Shown: positions 1 through 7,890, numbered from the stretch's first letter. The stretch: 22,190 nt of DNA from Bacillota bacterium (GCA_023429995.1 JAEZCE010000082.1:1-22190); one strand, 5' to 3'. The notes: generated by a model not told the origin, from the letters alone. Numbers and translations: made by a program.

Positions 1-2
1 CA

Positions 3-482
3 GTAGCCGGGAAGGTTCAGGATTCCTTAAATGAAATCACTCTTCAGTCCAAGAAAGTCAGCGAATTGATGGGTGAAATAGCCGCGGCCAGTCAGGAACA
101 GGTTCAAGGAATCGAACAGGTCAATATCTCCATGAGTCAGGTTGAATCCGTAACCCAGCAAAATGCCGCTAACGCGGAAGAAAGCGCTTCGGCAGCCGAA
201 GCGCTAAACGCACAGGCCGAGAGCATGAAACAAATTGTGAGGGAGCTTTCGGAGTTGGTCAATGGTTCAACTGCGGCCATGAAGGCGGAGATGGAGCAAA
301 CCGGTAAACCGTTGCGCCATTTGACTCACAGTAATCAAGGAATGAAAACGATAGGCAAGGTTCCGCAGGATCAAACCAAATTCCGCGGCGAACATTCCAA
401 TGGGTTATTGCAGGATAAATCGACCAGAGTGGTCTCTCCCGAAGAAGTGATCCCCTTGGAGAAAGACCCGGATCACTTTTAA
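3..482 (+). CDS. Methyl-accepting chemotaxis protein, 3' part only (gene runs off the left edge)
   Basis: The reading frame is open from base 3, so this is the C-terminal end of a chemoreceptor that begins outside the window. What remains is the descending arm of the cytoplasmic signalling coiled coil, rich in Ala, Glu, Gln and Ser (AAASQEQVQGIEQVN, NAANAEESASAAEALNAQAE). Gln/Glu pairs of this kind are the usual sites methylated by CheR and demethylated by CheB. A flexible linker of about 60 residues follows, then the tail VVSPEEVIPLEKDPDHF. The segment is nearly the same as the end of the complete receptor at 2001-3641, so the two are close paralogues. In chemoreceptors this region passes ligand-induced changes to the CheA-CheW array at the inner membrane. 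The internal TTG/ATG at 66-71 is not the true start. Family assignment is firm; the sensed ligand is unknown because the sensor domain is missing. Confidence 0.93.
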   Translation, partial: VAGKVQDSLNEITLQSKKVSELMGEIAAASQEQVQGIEQVNISMSQVESVTQQNAANAEESASAAEALNAQAESMKQIVRELSELVNGSTAAMKAEMEQTGKPLRHLTHSNQGMKTIGKVPQDQTKFRGEHSNGLLQDKSTRVVSPEEVIPLEKDPDHF

Positions 483-513
483 AAGTTGTTGAATATTCGT
501 TTATTTCCCAAGT

Positions 514-560
514 AAAAACTCTCGGAAAATTGGGGACCTGAATCATTCCGGGAGTTTTTT
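514..560. terminator. Rho-independent terminator shared by the convergent MCP and XRE genes
   Basis: An A-rich arm (AAAACTCTCGGAA, 515-527) pairs with TTCCGGGAGTTTT (546-558), including one G-T pair, and a T-run ends at 560. The A-tract on one side and T-tract on the other suit it for both directions. The stop codon of the minus-strand XRE gene (543-545) lies inside the loop region, so both convergent transcripts should end here. Confidence 0.82.
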
Positions 561-1079
561 ATGGATTGAATCGTTTGAAGTCTTCTTGGATGGAGTTTGT
601 GAAGCAACAGGTTTGCTTTGAGATGCTTCAAATTTAGGGAAAGCCTCTTTAAACTGGATTTTTATCCACCCTTGCATATCCCGGTTCCCCGTTTTCCAAA
701 GCTTCATTAGGTAGTGAATCATTTCTAAAAATTCCTCATCCGCTATTCCTTCTTGTTCAGAGGGAAATCCCATTGCCGCTTCATTTTGAAGTTTTAAATA
801 AACGGCGCTTTCCCGGCAAATTTCCTCCCCATATAACTCTAGAATATGCCGTAAATATATATCGATATCAAGGAGCATCTTTCCGTCACCGGTCATGATC
901 CATTCCTTGCGAATACCAAAGCGCCAACATAAGGCTAATAATAATTGCTCGGAAGGCTTTTCCAAACCGTGTTCGATTTTCGAGACGTGAGCCTGCGTAA
1001 TCCCAAGCTCTTGCGCGAAAAGAACCTGCGATAAATTGAAAAATTCTCTAATTTTTTTAATTTGGCTTCCGATATTCAT
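543..1079 (-). CDS. XRE-family helix-turn-helix transcriptional regulator
   Basis: A protein of 178 residues. Residues about 5-60 form a Cro/C1-type HTH: IGSQIKKIREFFNLSQVLFAQELGITQAHVSKIEHG, followed by PSEQLLLALCWRFGIRKEWIMTGDGKML, a wording typical of this family in Bacillota. The middle (about 70-150) is predicted helical with no domain I recognise. The last 30 residues are a Ser/Lys/Thr-rich, probably disordered tail. The ATG at 1079 has no strong ribosome binding site in front. The gene is convergent with the truncated MCP and divergent from cheW, sharing a 302-bp AT-rich intergenic region with it. That position fits self-regulation or control of the neighbouring chemotaxis genes, but this is inference. 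Its target and any ligand are unknown. Confidence 0.87.
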   Translation of the reverse strand: MNIGSQIKKIREFFNLSQVLFAQELGITQAHVSKIEHGLEKPSEQLLLALCWRFGIRKEWIMTGDGKMLLDIDIYLRHILELYGEEICRESAVYLKLQNEAAMGFPSEQEGIADEEFLEMIHYLMKLWKTGNRDMQGWIKIQFKEAFPKFEASQSKPVASQTPSKKTSNDSIHKKLPE

Positions 1080-1381
1080 ATAAGTAACCCATATTTAGTA
1101 TTAAGGGCAATATAACCCAATCATATAATTTTTCCTATTTTTTCATTTTAATGGTAAAATATTCGGATGCCTATTTATTATAGCTTACTTTATGCTTTTT
1201 AACAAATAACTAATATTAATCAGGTTATGTTTAACAAGTTTTTTATAATGAACAAACTATCTTTAATTACCATTAAATATATACTATTAGCAAAAAAAGT
1301 TAAATTATATACATTTCCTATTTTTGATTTGGGTGCATGATGTGTACTGATATACCATAAATTAAGAAGGCGGTGGATTAA
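1080..1381. other. AT-rich divergent intergenic region between XRE gene and cheW
   Basis: This 302-bp stretch has no credible gene. A perfect 11-bp inverted repeat, TTTAATGGTAA (1147-1157) and TTACCATTAAA (1267-1277), spans about 130 bp. The word AACCCA occurs at 1086-1091 and 1114-1119, just upstream of the XRE start. A TATAAT box is at 1244-1249 but has no convincing -35 partner. I see no clear sigma-28-type flagellar promoter. The cheW ribosome binding site (AAGGCGGTGG, about 1367-1376) closes the region. Confidence 0.5.
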
Positions 1382-1855
1382 ATGGCAACCCAGAATGACA
1401 AATACCTGACTTTTGGATTGGAAAATGAAACCTATGGGATACCTATCCGGACAGCGAAAGAGATTATCGGGATGCAAGAAGTCACCCGTATTCCAAAGAC
1501 GAAGGGGTATATGAAAGGGGTGATTAACTTACGGGGTAAGATCGTTCCCATTATGGATCTGCGGTTAAAATTCGGAATGGCTGAGAAAGAATATACCGAC
1601 CGTACTTGCATCATCGTGATTGAAGTCAATCTAGGCGCCAATCAACGAGCGGTGGGAGTTGTCGTCGATAATGTCGCTGAAGTTCGCAATATTCAGCCGG
1701 GTGAGATCGAAGAGCCGGGGGAGTATGGGCAAACTGAAGGCCAGCTTTTATTGGGGATCGGTAAATTGAGCGATAAGGTGATTTTAATGATTGATATTGA
1801 AAAAATCATCAATAAGGATGATGCGGTTATTTTGCAAAGAACTTTGATGGACTAA
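1382..1855 (+). CDS. cheW: Chemotaxis coupling protein CheW
   Basis: A protein of 157 residues, the usual CheW length, consisting of one CheW/SH3-like domain. The start is typical (KYLTFGLENETYGIPIRTAKEIIGMQEVTRIPKTKGYMKGVINLRGKI in outline). IPxTxxYxxGVINLRGxIVPxxDLRxxFG is the family hallmark, at about residues 37-65. The later segment VGVVVDNVAEVRNI and the ending LLGIGKLSDKVILMIDIEKI complete the two subdomains. CheW bridges chemoreceptors and the CheA kinase in the polar array. It lies 145 bp upstream of a complete MCP on the same strand, so receptor and adaptor are probably expressed together. No cheA, cheY, cheR or cheB is in the window, so this is likely an accessory receptor-adaptor pair feeding a system encoded elsewhere. 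Confidence 0.95.
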   Translation: MATQNDKYLTFGLENETYGIPIRTAKEIIGMQEVTRIPKTKGYMKGVINLRGKIVPIMDLRLKFGMAEKEYTDRTCIIVIEVNLGANQRAVGVVVDNVAEVRNIQPGEIEEPGEYGQTEGQLLLGIGKLSDKVILMIDIEKIINKDDAVILQRTLMD

Positions 1856-2000
1856 ATGATATAACGGGTTATTTTGTTGTATTAAAAATCCAGATTATTC
1901 TATAAATGTTGAAAGAGTCTAACATTATCGAAGAAACTTCAAATGGAATACGAATGGCGACATTTTAGAAGTCATGGTGAAATAAAAAGGAGCGATGTAA

Positions 2001-3641
2001 ATGATTGGACACAAGAAAATGACTGTAGGGACCAGAATTTATTTGGGATTTGGCATGATGCTGTTGCTTTTGTTGATTACGGTTACGGTAGCGCTGGTTA
2101 ACATGGTGGGTAACCAGGCCGGTATGAATAGGATTATTAATGAGAACAATGTGAAGCTGGAATTAGCATACGGTATTTTGGATACATTACATCAAATCCG
2201 GGAAAATGTATTGATATTAGTTGCAACGAGCGATGCTGGCATGGCTGAAGAACATATGAATAAAATGATTTCTCTCCGCGAGCAGTACCAGAAGCTTTAT
2301 GGCGAATTGCAAGCAATGTCGGCCCGGTCGGAAACAGGGAATAGACTACGGGGGGAAATCGGGGAAAAAATATCGGAAGCAGTACCGCTTAATAATCAAG
2401 TCATTGAACTGAGACGGTCCGATAAGAACCAGGAGGCAATGGAGTTGTTAATGGGGCAGGTTGATCCTGCTGAGCAAATGGCCATCAACAAAGTGGGTGA
2501 GTATGTACAATATTGTGAGAATATGAATCGAACCGAGGAAACTGCGGCCCAAAACGGCTTTCGAAATTCCGTGATTTTATTAGGCTTTTTTAGCGTCATT
2601 GCAATTGTTTTCGGGATAGGGATCACCATTTTCATCACCCGCGGTATCACCCTGCCGGTAACCAAAATCGTCAATGCTTTAACGGAAGGAGCCGGGCAGG
2701 TGGCTGCGGCTTCCACTCAATTATCCGCGTCCGCCCAGCAGTTATCCCAGGGCAGCACCGAACAAGCCGCTGCCATTGAAGAGACATCGTCCACCCTGCA
2801 GGAATCGGCTTCGATGATGCTACAAAATACCACCAATACCAAACAAGCCGCGCAATTATCTGAACAAGCCAAACAATTTTCCGGCATCGGCAGCGCCCAA
2901 ATGCAGCAAATGATGGATTCCATCCAGGAAATCAAGAAATCCAGCGACGAAATTGCTAAAATCATTAAAGTCATTGATGACATCGCGTTTCAAACGAACA
3001 TTCTCGCGCTCAATGCGGCAATTGAAGCCGCCAGAGCGGGAGAAGCCGGAATGGGTTTTGCGGTGGTTGCCGAAGAAGTCAGGAATTTGGCCGGGCGTAG
3101 CGCTCAAGCGGCCAAAGATACGACGAACATTATCGGAAACAATATTGAACTGTCAACTAACGGCGTATCGGTGGCGGATAAGGTTCGTGAAGCCCTTAAT
3201 GAAATCACCCAGCAAACCAAAAAGGTCAGCGAATTAATGGAAGAAGTAGCCGCGGCAAGCCAGGAACAATCTCAAGGAATTGAACAAGTGAATAGAGCAA
3301 TGACCCAGGTGGAAACGGTGACCCAACAAAATGCGGCCAATGCCGAAGAAAGCGCTTCGGCGGCCGAGGAATTGAATGCCCAGGCTGAGAATATGCGAAA
3401 AATTGTCAGGGAACTTTCGGAGATGATTAATGGGCAAAAAGCCACCGTAGAGATGGAAAAATATCAAATAACCCATTCTCTTCACCATAAACTTTCTCAA
3501 GGGAATCCGGGCGTTGCGGTTATGACGGACCACCCATCTTCTCGGAAAACGCTGGGACCGGTGGGGGATAAAGCCGCCAAAACCAAAGTTGTTTCTCCGG
3601 AGGATATAATACCTCTGACCAATGATACCGACAAATTTTAA
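2001..3641 (+). CDS. Methyl-accepting chemotaxis protein with four-helix periplasmic sensor and reduced HAMP
   Basis: A protein of 546 residues with a strong ribosome binding site (AAAGGAG) before the ATG. Topology: TM1 about 14-36, an all-helical extracytoplasmic domain about 37-188 (four-helix-bundle type), TM2 about 190-212. The region after TM2 is unusual. ITLPVTKIVNAL looks like the first HAMP helix, but it runs straight into AAASTQLSASAQQLSQGSTEQAAAIEETSS with no second HAMP helix. The signalling tip (about 328-363) is canonical: DDIAFQTNILALNAAIEAARAGEAGMGFAVVAEEVRNLA in outline. The protein ends in the tail VVSPEDIIPLTNDTDKF, shared with the paralogue at 3-482. It should signal through CheW/CheA from the inner membrane. 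The ligand is unknown; four-helix sensors bind small molecules or partner proteins in characterised examples. Confidence 0.95.
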   Translation: MIGHKKMTVGTRIYLGFGMMLLLLLITVTVALVNMVGNQAGMNRIINENNVKLELAYGILDTLHQIRENVLILVATSDAGMAEEHMNKMISLREQYQKLYGELQAMSARSETGNRLRGEIGEKISEAVPLNNQVIELRRSDKNQEAMELLMGQVDPAEQMAINKVGEYVQYCENMNRTEETAAQNGFRNSVILLGFFSVIAIVFGIGITIFITRGITLPVTKIVNALTEGAGQVAAASTQLSASAQQLSQGSTEQAAAIEETSSTLQESASMMLQNTTNTKQAAQLSEQAKQFSGIGSAQMQQMMDSIQEIKKSSDEIAKIIKVIDDIAFQTNILALNAAIEAARAGEAGMGFAVVAEEVRNLAGRSAQAAKDTTNIIGNNIELSTNGVSVADKVREALNEITQQTKKVSELMEEVAAASQEQSQGIEQVNRAMTQVETVTQQNAANAEESASAAEELNAQAENMRKIVRELSEMINGQKATVEMEKYQITHSLHHKLSQGNPGVAVMTDHPSSRKTLGPVGDKAAKTKVVSPEDIIPLTNDTDKF

Positions 3642-3691
3642 TCCGCGTCTCAGGATTTCAAATTTTGCGGACAATAAGTTGGAAGAGATGG

Positions 3692-3721
3692 TTGACAACC
3701 TCCCTCCGGTTTTGTTAGAAT
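3692..3721 (+). promoter_or_regulatory. Promoter of the purine operon (sigma-A type)
   Basis: A perfect -35 TTGACA (3692-3697), an 18-bp spacer and the -10 TAGAAT (3716-3721, 5 of 6 to consensus). Transcription should start near 3728, about 20 bp before the riboswitch aptamer, which is the expected geometry for a riboswitch leader. Confidence 0.8.
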
Positions 3722-3740
3722 GAAATTGATATTTAAAATA

Positions 3741-3900
3741 TTTGGAAGTGCGCCTAGGGTTCCGTTTTGAATGTTCAAAAGTCTGGACCAAGTGGCGCAG
3801 GCATCGTAAGGTTTTCCCTTAAGATGTTACACCGTAGAGGGATAAAAACCCGGGCGGATAGGTTCTTTTAACAAAGGCGCCTATCCGCTTAATTTTTTTT
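3741..3900 (+). promoter_or_regulatory. PRPP riboswitch (ykkC class, subtype 2b) with intrinsic-terminator expression platform
   Basis: The leader carries the ykkC-class hallmarks in order: CCTAGGGTTCCG (3753-3764), GTCTGGACCAAGTGGCGCAGGC in outline (3781-3802), and ACACCGTAGAGGGATAAAA followed by CCCGGG (3830-3854). Three helices can be drawn: TGCGCC (3749-3754) with GGCGCA (3794-3799); TTTTGA (3765-3770) with TCAAAA (3775-3780); and a GCATCGTAAGG-type hairpin at 3801-3827. Its 3' edge abuts a terminator whose 5' arm starts at 3854, so ligand-stabilised aptamer and terminator should compete. In characterised PRPP riboswitches, PRPP binding prevents termination and turns purine genes on. The purB operon context points to PRPP rather than guanidine or ppGpp, the ligands of sibling subtypes. 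Class identity is seen in sequence; ligand is inferred from context. Confidence 0.88.
3854..3900 (+). terminator. Riboswitch-controlled terminator ahead of purB
   Basis: GCGGATAGG (3854-3862) pairs perfectly with CCTATCCGC (3880-3888), and the run of eight T ends at 3900, right before the purB ribosome binding site. The loop also holds AGGCGC, which is complementary to GCGCCT in the aptamer's 5' strand (3750-3755), an alternative pairing that may matter for switching. Confidence 0.88.
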
Positions 3901-3914
3901 AGGGAGCTGATTTT

Positions 3915-5306
3915 TTGGACCGGGATCTATTCTTAAGCTTAAGTCCGTTAGACCACCGTTATTATTTATCAAATCAGGCTTTATGGGACCAACTGGCCGA
4001 ATATTTTTCAGAGAATGCCTATATTGGATACGAGTTAAAGGTTGAAGCCGCTCTGGCCAGGGTTCTCGCCAAAAGAGGCCTTTGTAGCCCGGAGGTTGCT
4101 GCTGAAATTGTCAAAGCTTGTGAAAATATCGACCCTTCAGCGGTCTACCTGGAAGAAGAAAAAACCAAACACAACATCCGGGCGCTCGTCAATTGCGTCC
4201 AACGCCAAGTCAGCGAGGAAGCCCGGCCTTTTGTGCATTTTACCGTGACCTCAGTCGATGTCATGGATTCGGCCACAGCCATGCGGTTTAAGGAAGCCAC
4301 TGAAAAAGTGGTATTGCCGAAAATGAGGGAATTGGAGTCGCTGCTTATTGCAATCGCCCGCCGGGAAAAAGCGACTTTGCAAGTAGGGCGCACTCACGGG
4401 CAGCATGCGGTGCCGATCACTTTCGGATTTGCCATGGCTGAGTATGTAAGCAGGTTTGGGTCAAGAATTGAGTTGGTATCCAAATTTTCTCAAGAGCTCA
4501 GGGGAAAAATCGCCGGAGCTGTGGGGGCTTATAATGCGAGTTCGCTCTTTTTTGACGACCCGGAAGCGTTTGAGGCTGAGGTTTTAAGAGAACTCGGTTT
4601 GAAACCGGCCAATTACTCCAACCAAATCGTGGAGCCCGAGTATTTGACCGATTATATTCACAGCATTATTTCGGCATTCGGCGTTTTAGCCAATTTAGCC
4701 GATGATATCCGGCATTTGCAACGCACGGAAATCGGAGAAGTGGGAGAGGCTTTTGAGGCTACCCAGGTTGGCTCTTCAACCATGCCCCATAAACGGAATC
4801 CTTGGAATTTCGAGCATGTGAAGAGTATGTGGAAAGAATTTATGCCCAGAATGATTACCTTGTATGCCGACCAAATTTCAGAGCACCAGCGGGACCTTAC
4901 CAATTCCGCTTCCGGCCGTTTCGTGCCGGAAATCGTGGTTGGTTTTGTGGCTGCGGTGGAGCGAATGACTAAAGTCCTCAAGAAACTGGTGGTTGACAAG
5001 GAACGGATGGAAAGGAATTTTGCCGGCACCAAAGAAATGGTGATTGCAGAACCGATTTACATTTTGTTGGCATCATTAAACCATCCCAATGCCCATGAGG
5101 TTGTCCGGGTTTTAACACTTCAATCGCAAAAGACCGGTAAAACCTTACGGGAGTTACTGGATGAACAGGCTGATCTGGTCCCGTATTTGAGTAAACTTAC
5201 CCCGAAGCAAACGGAGATATTAAACCATCCCCAAAAATATGTTGGCCATGCCGAACAAAAAGCGGAACAGGTCTGCAGGGAGTGGGAGCAGCGGTTGGGC
5301 CTGTGA
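3915..5306 (+). CDS. purB: Adenylosuccinate lyase
   Basis: A protein of 463 residues of the fumarase/aspartase superfamily. It cleaves fumarate from SAICAR to give AICAR in IMP synthesis, and from adenylosuccinate to give AMP. The signature SSTMPHKRNP (residues 287-296) is the flexible catalytic loop with its general-base Ser. GRTHGQHAVP carries His161, matching the general-acid region. The N-terminal FLSLSPLDHRY differs from the Bacillus PurB start, and the protein is about 30 residues longer than that type. The start is TTG at 3915, eight bases after AGGGAG (3901-3906); no in-frame ATG fits the family start. This is the first gene behind the PRPP riboswitch and 73 bp ahead of purF. Confidence 0.96.
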   Translation: MDRDLFLSLSPLDHRYYLSNQALWDQLAEYFSENAYIGYELKVEAALARVLAKRGLCSPEVAAEIVKACENIDPSAVYLEEEKTKHNIRALVNCVQRQVSEEARPFVHFTVTSVDVMDSATAMRFKEATEKVVLPKMRELESLLIAIARREKATLQVGRTHGQHAVPITFGFAMAEYVSRFGSRIELVSKFSQELRGKIAGAVGAYNASSLFFDDPEAFEAEVLRELGLKPANYSNQIVEPEYLTDYIHSIISAFGVLANLADDIRHLQRTEIGEVGEAFEATQVGSSTMPHKRNPWNFEHVKSMWKEFMPRMITLYADQISEHQRDLTNSASGRFVPEIVVGFVAAVERMTKVLKKLVVDKERMERNFAGTKEMVIAEPIYILLASLNHPNAHEVVRVLTLQSQKTGKTLRELLDEQADLVPYLSKLTPKQTEILNHPQKYVGHAEQKAEQVCREWEQRLGL

Positions 5307-5379
5307 GGATTAGGCATAGGGAATGGGCTATTTGTTGTTGCAGGATGAAACGATACACATGAGTAGGGAGCTGTGATGA

Positions 5380-6834
5380 TTGGACGAAGTGATTTGCGAT
5401 AACGGGTGCGCGCGCGCAGATCTTTTTCTTGAGGAAGACCATCAGGAAGAAGCCTGCGGCGTATTTGGAGTCTACAGCAATGAACCGGATTTTGAGGCTT
5501 CATTTTTAACGTACATCGGGCTTTACGCCTTGCAGCACCGTGGACAGGAAAGCGCCGGAATGGTTATTTCCGATGGGCAGCGTGTCCTCGCTCATAAAAA
5601 TATGGGCTTGGTGTCCAACGTATTTAACAAGGATATCCTGGAACAGCTTAAAGGCAGGATTGGAATCGGCCACGTCCGTTATTCGACGACCGGTTCCAGT
5701 TTGCTGGCCAATGCGCAACCCTTGATGGCCCGGTGTTCCAAAGGAATTTTGGCGGTGGCCCATAACGGTAACCTGGTGAATACCGAGGAACTGCGGCAGG
5801 ATTTACAGGAAAACGGCTCCGTATTTCAAACGACAACCGATACGGAGGTAATTATCAATCTCATCGCCCGTCATAGTCAGGATGATTTACCGACAGCGAT
5901 TTTGAAATCAGCCGAGGTTTTACGGGGTTCGTTTTCCCTGGTGCTGGTGACCAAGGATACTCTGATCGGACTAAGGGACCCTCACGGAAACCGGCCCTTA
6001 TGTTTGGGTAAATTGGGGGATGCTTATGTCATCTCATCGGAGAGTTGCGCTTTCTCCAGCATTGGAGCTCGTTTTATCCGGGATATTGCTCCTGGTGAGC
6101 TGATTATGATTGATAGCGAAGGCCTGCGAAGTTATTACCTGCCCAAGGCAAAAGCCGAAGCTCTATGTGTTTTTGAATATATTTACTTTGCCCGGCCGGA
6201 TAGCAATATTGATGGGATTAACGTTCACGTATCCAGAAAAGCGATGGGTCGGGAACTTGCCAAACAGTTTACCGGGAAGGCGGATGTGGTCATCCCGGTC
6301 CCGGATACCGGACGTTCAACGGCAATGGGTTTTGCCGAAAGCTCGGGCATTCCTTATGATATCGGTTTAATTAAGAATCCGTATATCGGGAGGACATTCA
6401 TTCAGCCCCAACAGAATATGCGCGACTTGGGGGTGCGGATTAAACTGAACCCGGTGGAAGAGGTTTTAAAGGGCAAACGGGTGGTGATCATCGATGATAC
6501 GATCGTCCGGGGCACCACCAGCGGTAAAATCATTCACTTATTACGGGAAGCGGGCGCCAAGGAAGTCCATATGTGCGTTAGCGCTCCGCCGATTGCCCAC
6601 CCCTGTTATTATGGAATCGACACTTCGGTCCGGAAAGAATTAATCGCCTCTGCTCATTCGGTGGAGGAAATCCGCGATTATATTCAAGCCGACAGTCTAA
6701 CCTATCTGACCCAAGAAGGTTTATACCGGGCTCTGAAACCGAAGGAACAACTTTGTATGGCTTGTTTTAACGGTGAATACCCAATCCCGCTTCCGGGGGA
6801 GAAGGGCAGCAAGTATCAGTTGGAAGAGAGGTAA
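5380..6834 (+). CDS. purF: Amidophosphoribosyltransferase (glutamine PRPP amidotransferase)
   Basis: Catalyses the first committed purine step: PRPP plus glutamine gives 5-phosphoribosylamine. The N-terminal Ntn amidotransferase domain begins at Cys26 (EEA|CGVFGVYS), so a 25-residue propeptide would have to be removed. This is longer than the 11 residues of B. subtilis. C-terminally, VVIIDDTIVRGTT (368-380) is the PRPP-binding loop. Cys263, Cys409, Cys459 and Cys462 sit at the spacings of the four ligands of the B. subtilis 4Fe-4S cluster, so this is the oxygen-sensitive iron-sulfur type. The start is TTG at 5380, nine bases after AGGGAG (5365-5370); the nearby GTG and ATG are out of frame. 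PurF uses the ligand sensed by the riboswitch upstream. Confidence 0.96.
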   Translation: MDEVICDNGCARADLFLEEDHQEEACGVFGVYSNEPDFEASFLTYIGLYALQHRGQESAGMVISDGQRVLAHKNMGLVSNVFNKDILEQLKGRIGIGHVRYSTTGSSLLANAQPLMARCSKGILAVAHNGNLVNTEELRQDLQENGSVFQTTTDTEVIINLIARHSQDDLPTAILKSAEVLRGSFSLVLVTKDTLIGLRDPHGNRPLCLGKLGDAYVISSESCAFSSIGARFIRDIAPGELIMIDSEGLRSYYLPKAKAEALCVFEYIYFARPDSNIDGINVHVSRKAMGRELAKQFTGKADVVIPVPDTGRSTAMGFAESSGIPYDIGLIKNPYIGRTFIQPQQNMRDLGVRIKLNPVEEVLKGKRVVIIDDTIVRGTTSGKIIHLLREAGAKEVHMCVSAPPIAHPCYYGIDTSVRKELIASAHSVEEIRDYIQADSLTYLTQEGLYRALKPKEQLCMACFNGEYPIPLPGEKGSKYQLEER

Positions 6835-6838
6835 ATTC

Positions 6839-7855
6839 ATGGCCGATCTCTATAAAGCCGCCGGCGTGAATATTGATGCCGGCAATGAAGCAGTGAAACG
6901 AATCAAGAATTTAGTCCAGGGGACTTATAACTCCCATGTTCTGGGGGATATCGGTAATTTTGGCGGGCTCTATGCCTTTCCGGTCCGGGATTACCGGGAG
7001 CCGGTCCTGGTATCCAGTACCGATGGAGTGGGAACGAAACTGAAAGTGGCCTTTACCATGGAACGTTATGATACGGTAGGATATGACCTGGTCAACCACT
7101 GTGTCAACGATATTTTGGTCCAAGGCGCCAGGCCTTTGTTTTTTTTGGATTATATCGGAGCCGGTGTGGTTAAACCGGATATGATCGCGGAAATCGTCAA
7201 GGGGCTTGCCAGAGGGTGCTTCGAAAATGAATGTGTACTCATCGGTGGGGAGACCGCCGAGATGCCGGGCATATATTCAGCGGGGGAATTCGACTTGGCC
7301 GGGACCATTATCGGCATAGTGGAAAGGGATTTGTTAATTACCGGTTCCTCCATCCAACCGGGCGATGTTGTCATCGGGCTGCCCTCCAAAGGGTTGCATA
7401 CCAACGGATATTCTTTGGCCCGGCAAATTTGTTTTGAAAAACTGGGACTTGCTCCATCTACCTATGTTCCGGAAATCGCCTCCACCATTGGAGATGCTTT
7501 GCTGGCGCCGCACTGTTCTTATTACCGGCAACTTTATCCTTTGGTAAAACAAAAAAATATCAAAGGCATGGCCCATATCACCGGCGGCGGTTTTTATGAC
7601 AATATCCCGCGGATTTTGCCCGAGGGATGCGGAGTGGAGATTCATAAAGGAAGCTGGCCGGTTTTACCCGTTTTTGAGTTTCTGCAGAAGTCGGCGGATA
7701 TTCCGGATGAAGAGGCGTATCGTGTTTTTAATATGGGCATCGGAATGGTGATTGTTTGCGCGCCCGATGATGTACAAGCGATAATCGATGGAATTCCCCA
7801 GAGTTACCGGTTGGGCTCTGTGGTATCAGGGGATAAAGAAGTCACTTTAATTTAA
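6839..7855 (+). CDS. purM: Phosphoribosylformylglycinamidine cyclo-ligase (AIR synthetase)
   Basis: A protein of 338 residues, normal for PurM. It closes the imidazole ring, converting FGAM and ATP to aminoimidazole ribotide. Family segments in order: YKAAGVNIDAGNEAV at the N-terminus, STDGVGTKLKVAF (ATP/metal loop), DLVNHCVNDILVQGARPLFFLDY, GGETAEMPGIY, SKGLHTNGYSLAR and HITGGGFYDNIPR. The ATG at 6839, four bases after the purF stop and preceded by GGAAGAGAGG, was chosen over an in-frame upstream ATG at 6773, which lies within purF and adds a non-homologous extension. The tight spacing suggests translational coupling with purF. A dispersed repeat follows the stop codon. Confidence 0.96.
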   Translation: MADLYKAAGVNIDAGNEAVKRIKNLVQGTYNSHVLGDIGNFGGLYAFPVRDYREPVLVSSTDGVGTKLKVAFTMERYDTVGYDLVNHCVNDILVQGARPLFFLDYIGAGVVKPDMIAEIVKGLARGCFENECVLIGGETAEMPGIYSAGEFDLAGTIIGIVERDLLITGSSIQPGDVVIGLPSKGLHTNGYSLARQICFEKLGLAPSTYVPEIASTIGDALLAPHCSYYRQLYPLVKQKNIKGMAHITGGGFYDNIPRILPEGCGVEIHKGSWPVLPVFEFLQKSADIPDEEAYRVFNMGIGMVIVCAPDDVQAIIDGIPQSYRLGSVVSGDKEVTLI

Positions 7856-7890
7856 AAGGGCTTTTTTTGAAGTGGCTTATCGGAAATTTA

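Noticed and set aside
430..482. CheR-binding pentapeptide at the receptor C-terminus
   Set aside because: The tails end in DPDHF and DTDKF; the Trp of the xWxxF tether is missing, so the classic site is not present.
3234..3791. 185-residue open frame on the minus strand opposite the end of the second MCP and the purine promoter
   Set aside because: It overlaps a clear receptor gene, the purine promoter and the riboswitch, and has the low-complexity look of an antisense shadow with no recognisable domain.
3741..3860. Guanidine-I or ppGpp riboswitch as the identity of the leader RNA
   Set aside because: All share the ykkC core, but the switch precedes purB-purF and not a guanidine exporter, urea carboxylase or amino-acid operon. 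PRPP is the better reading, though ligand testing would settle it.
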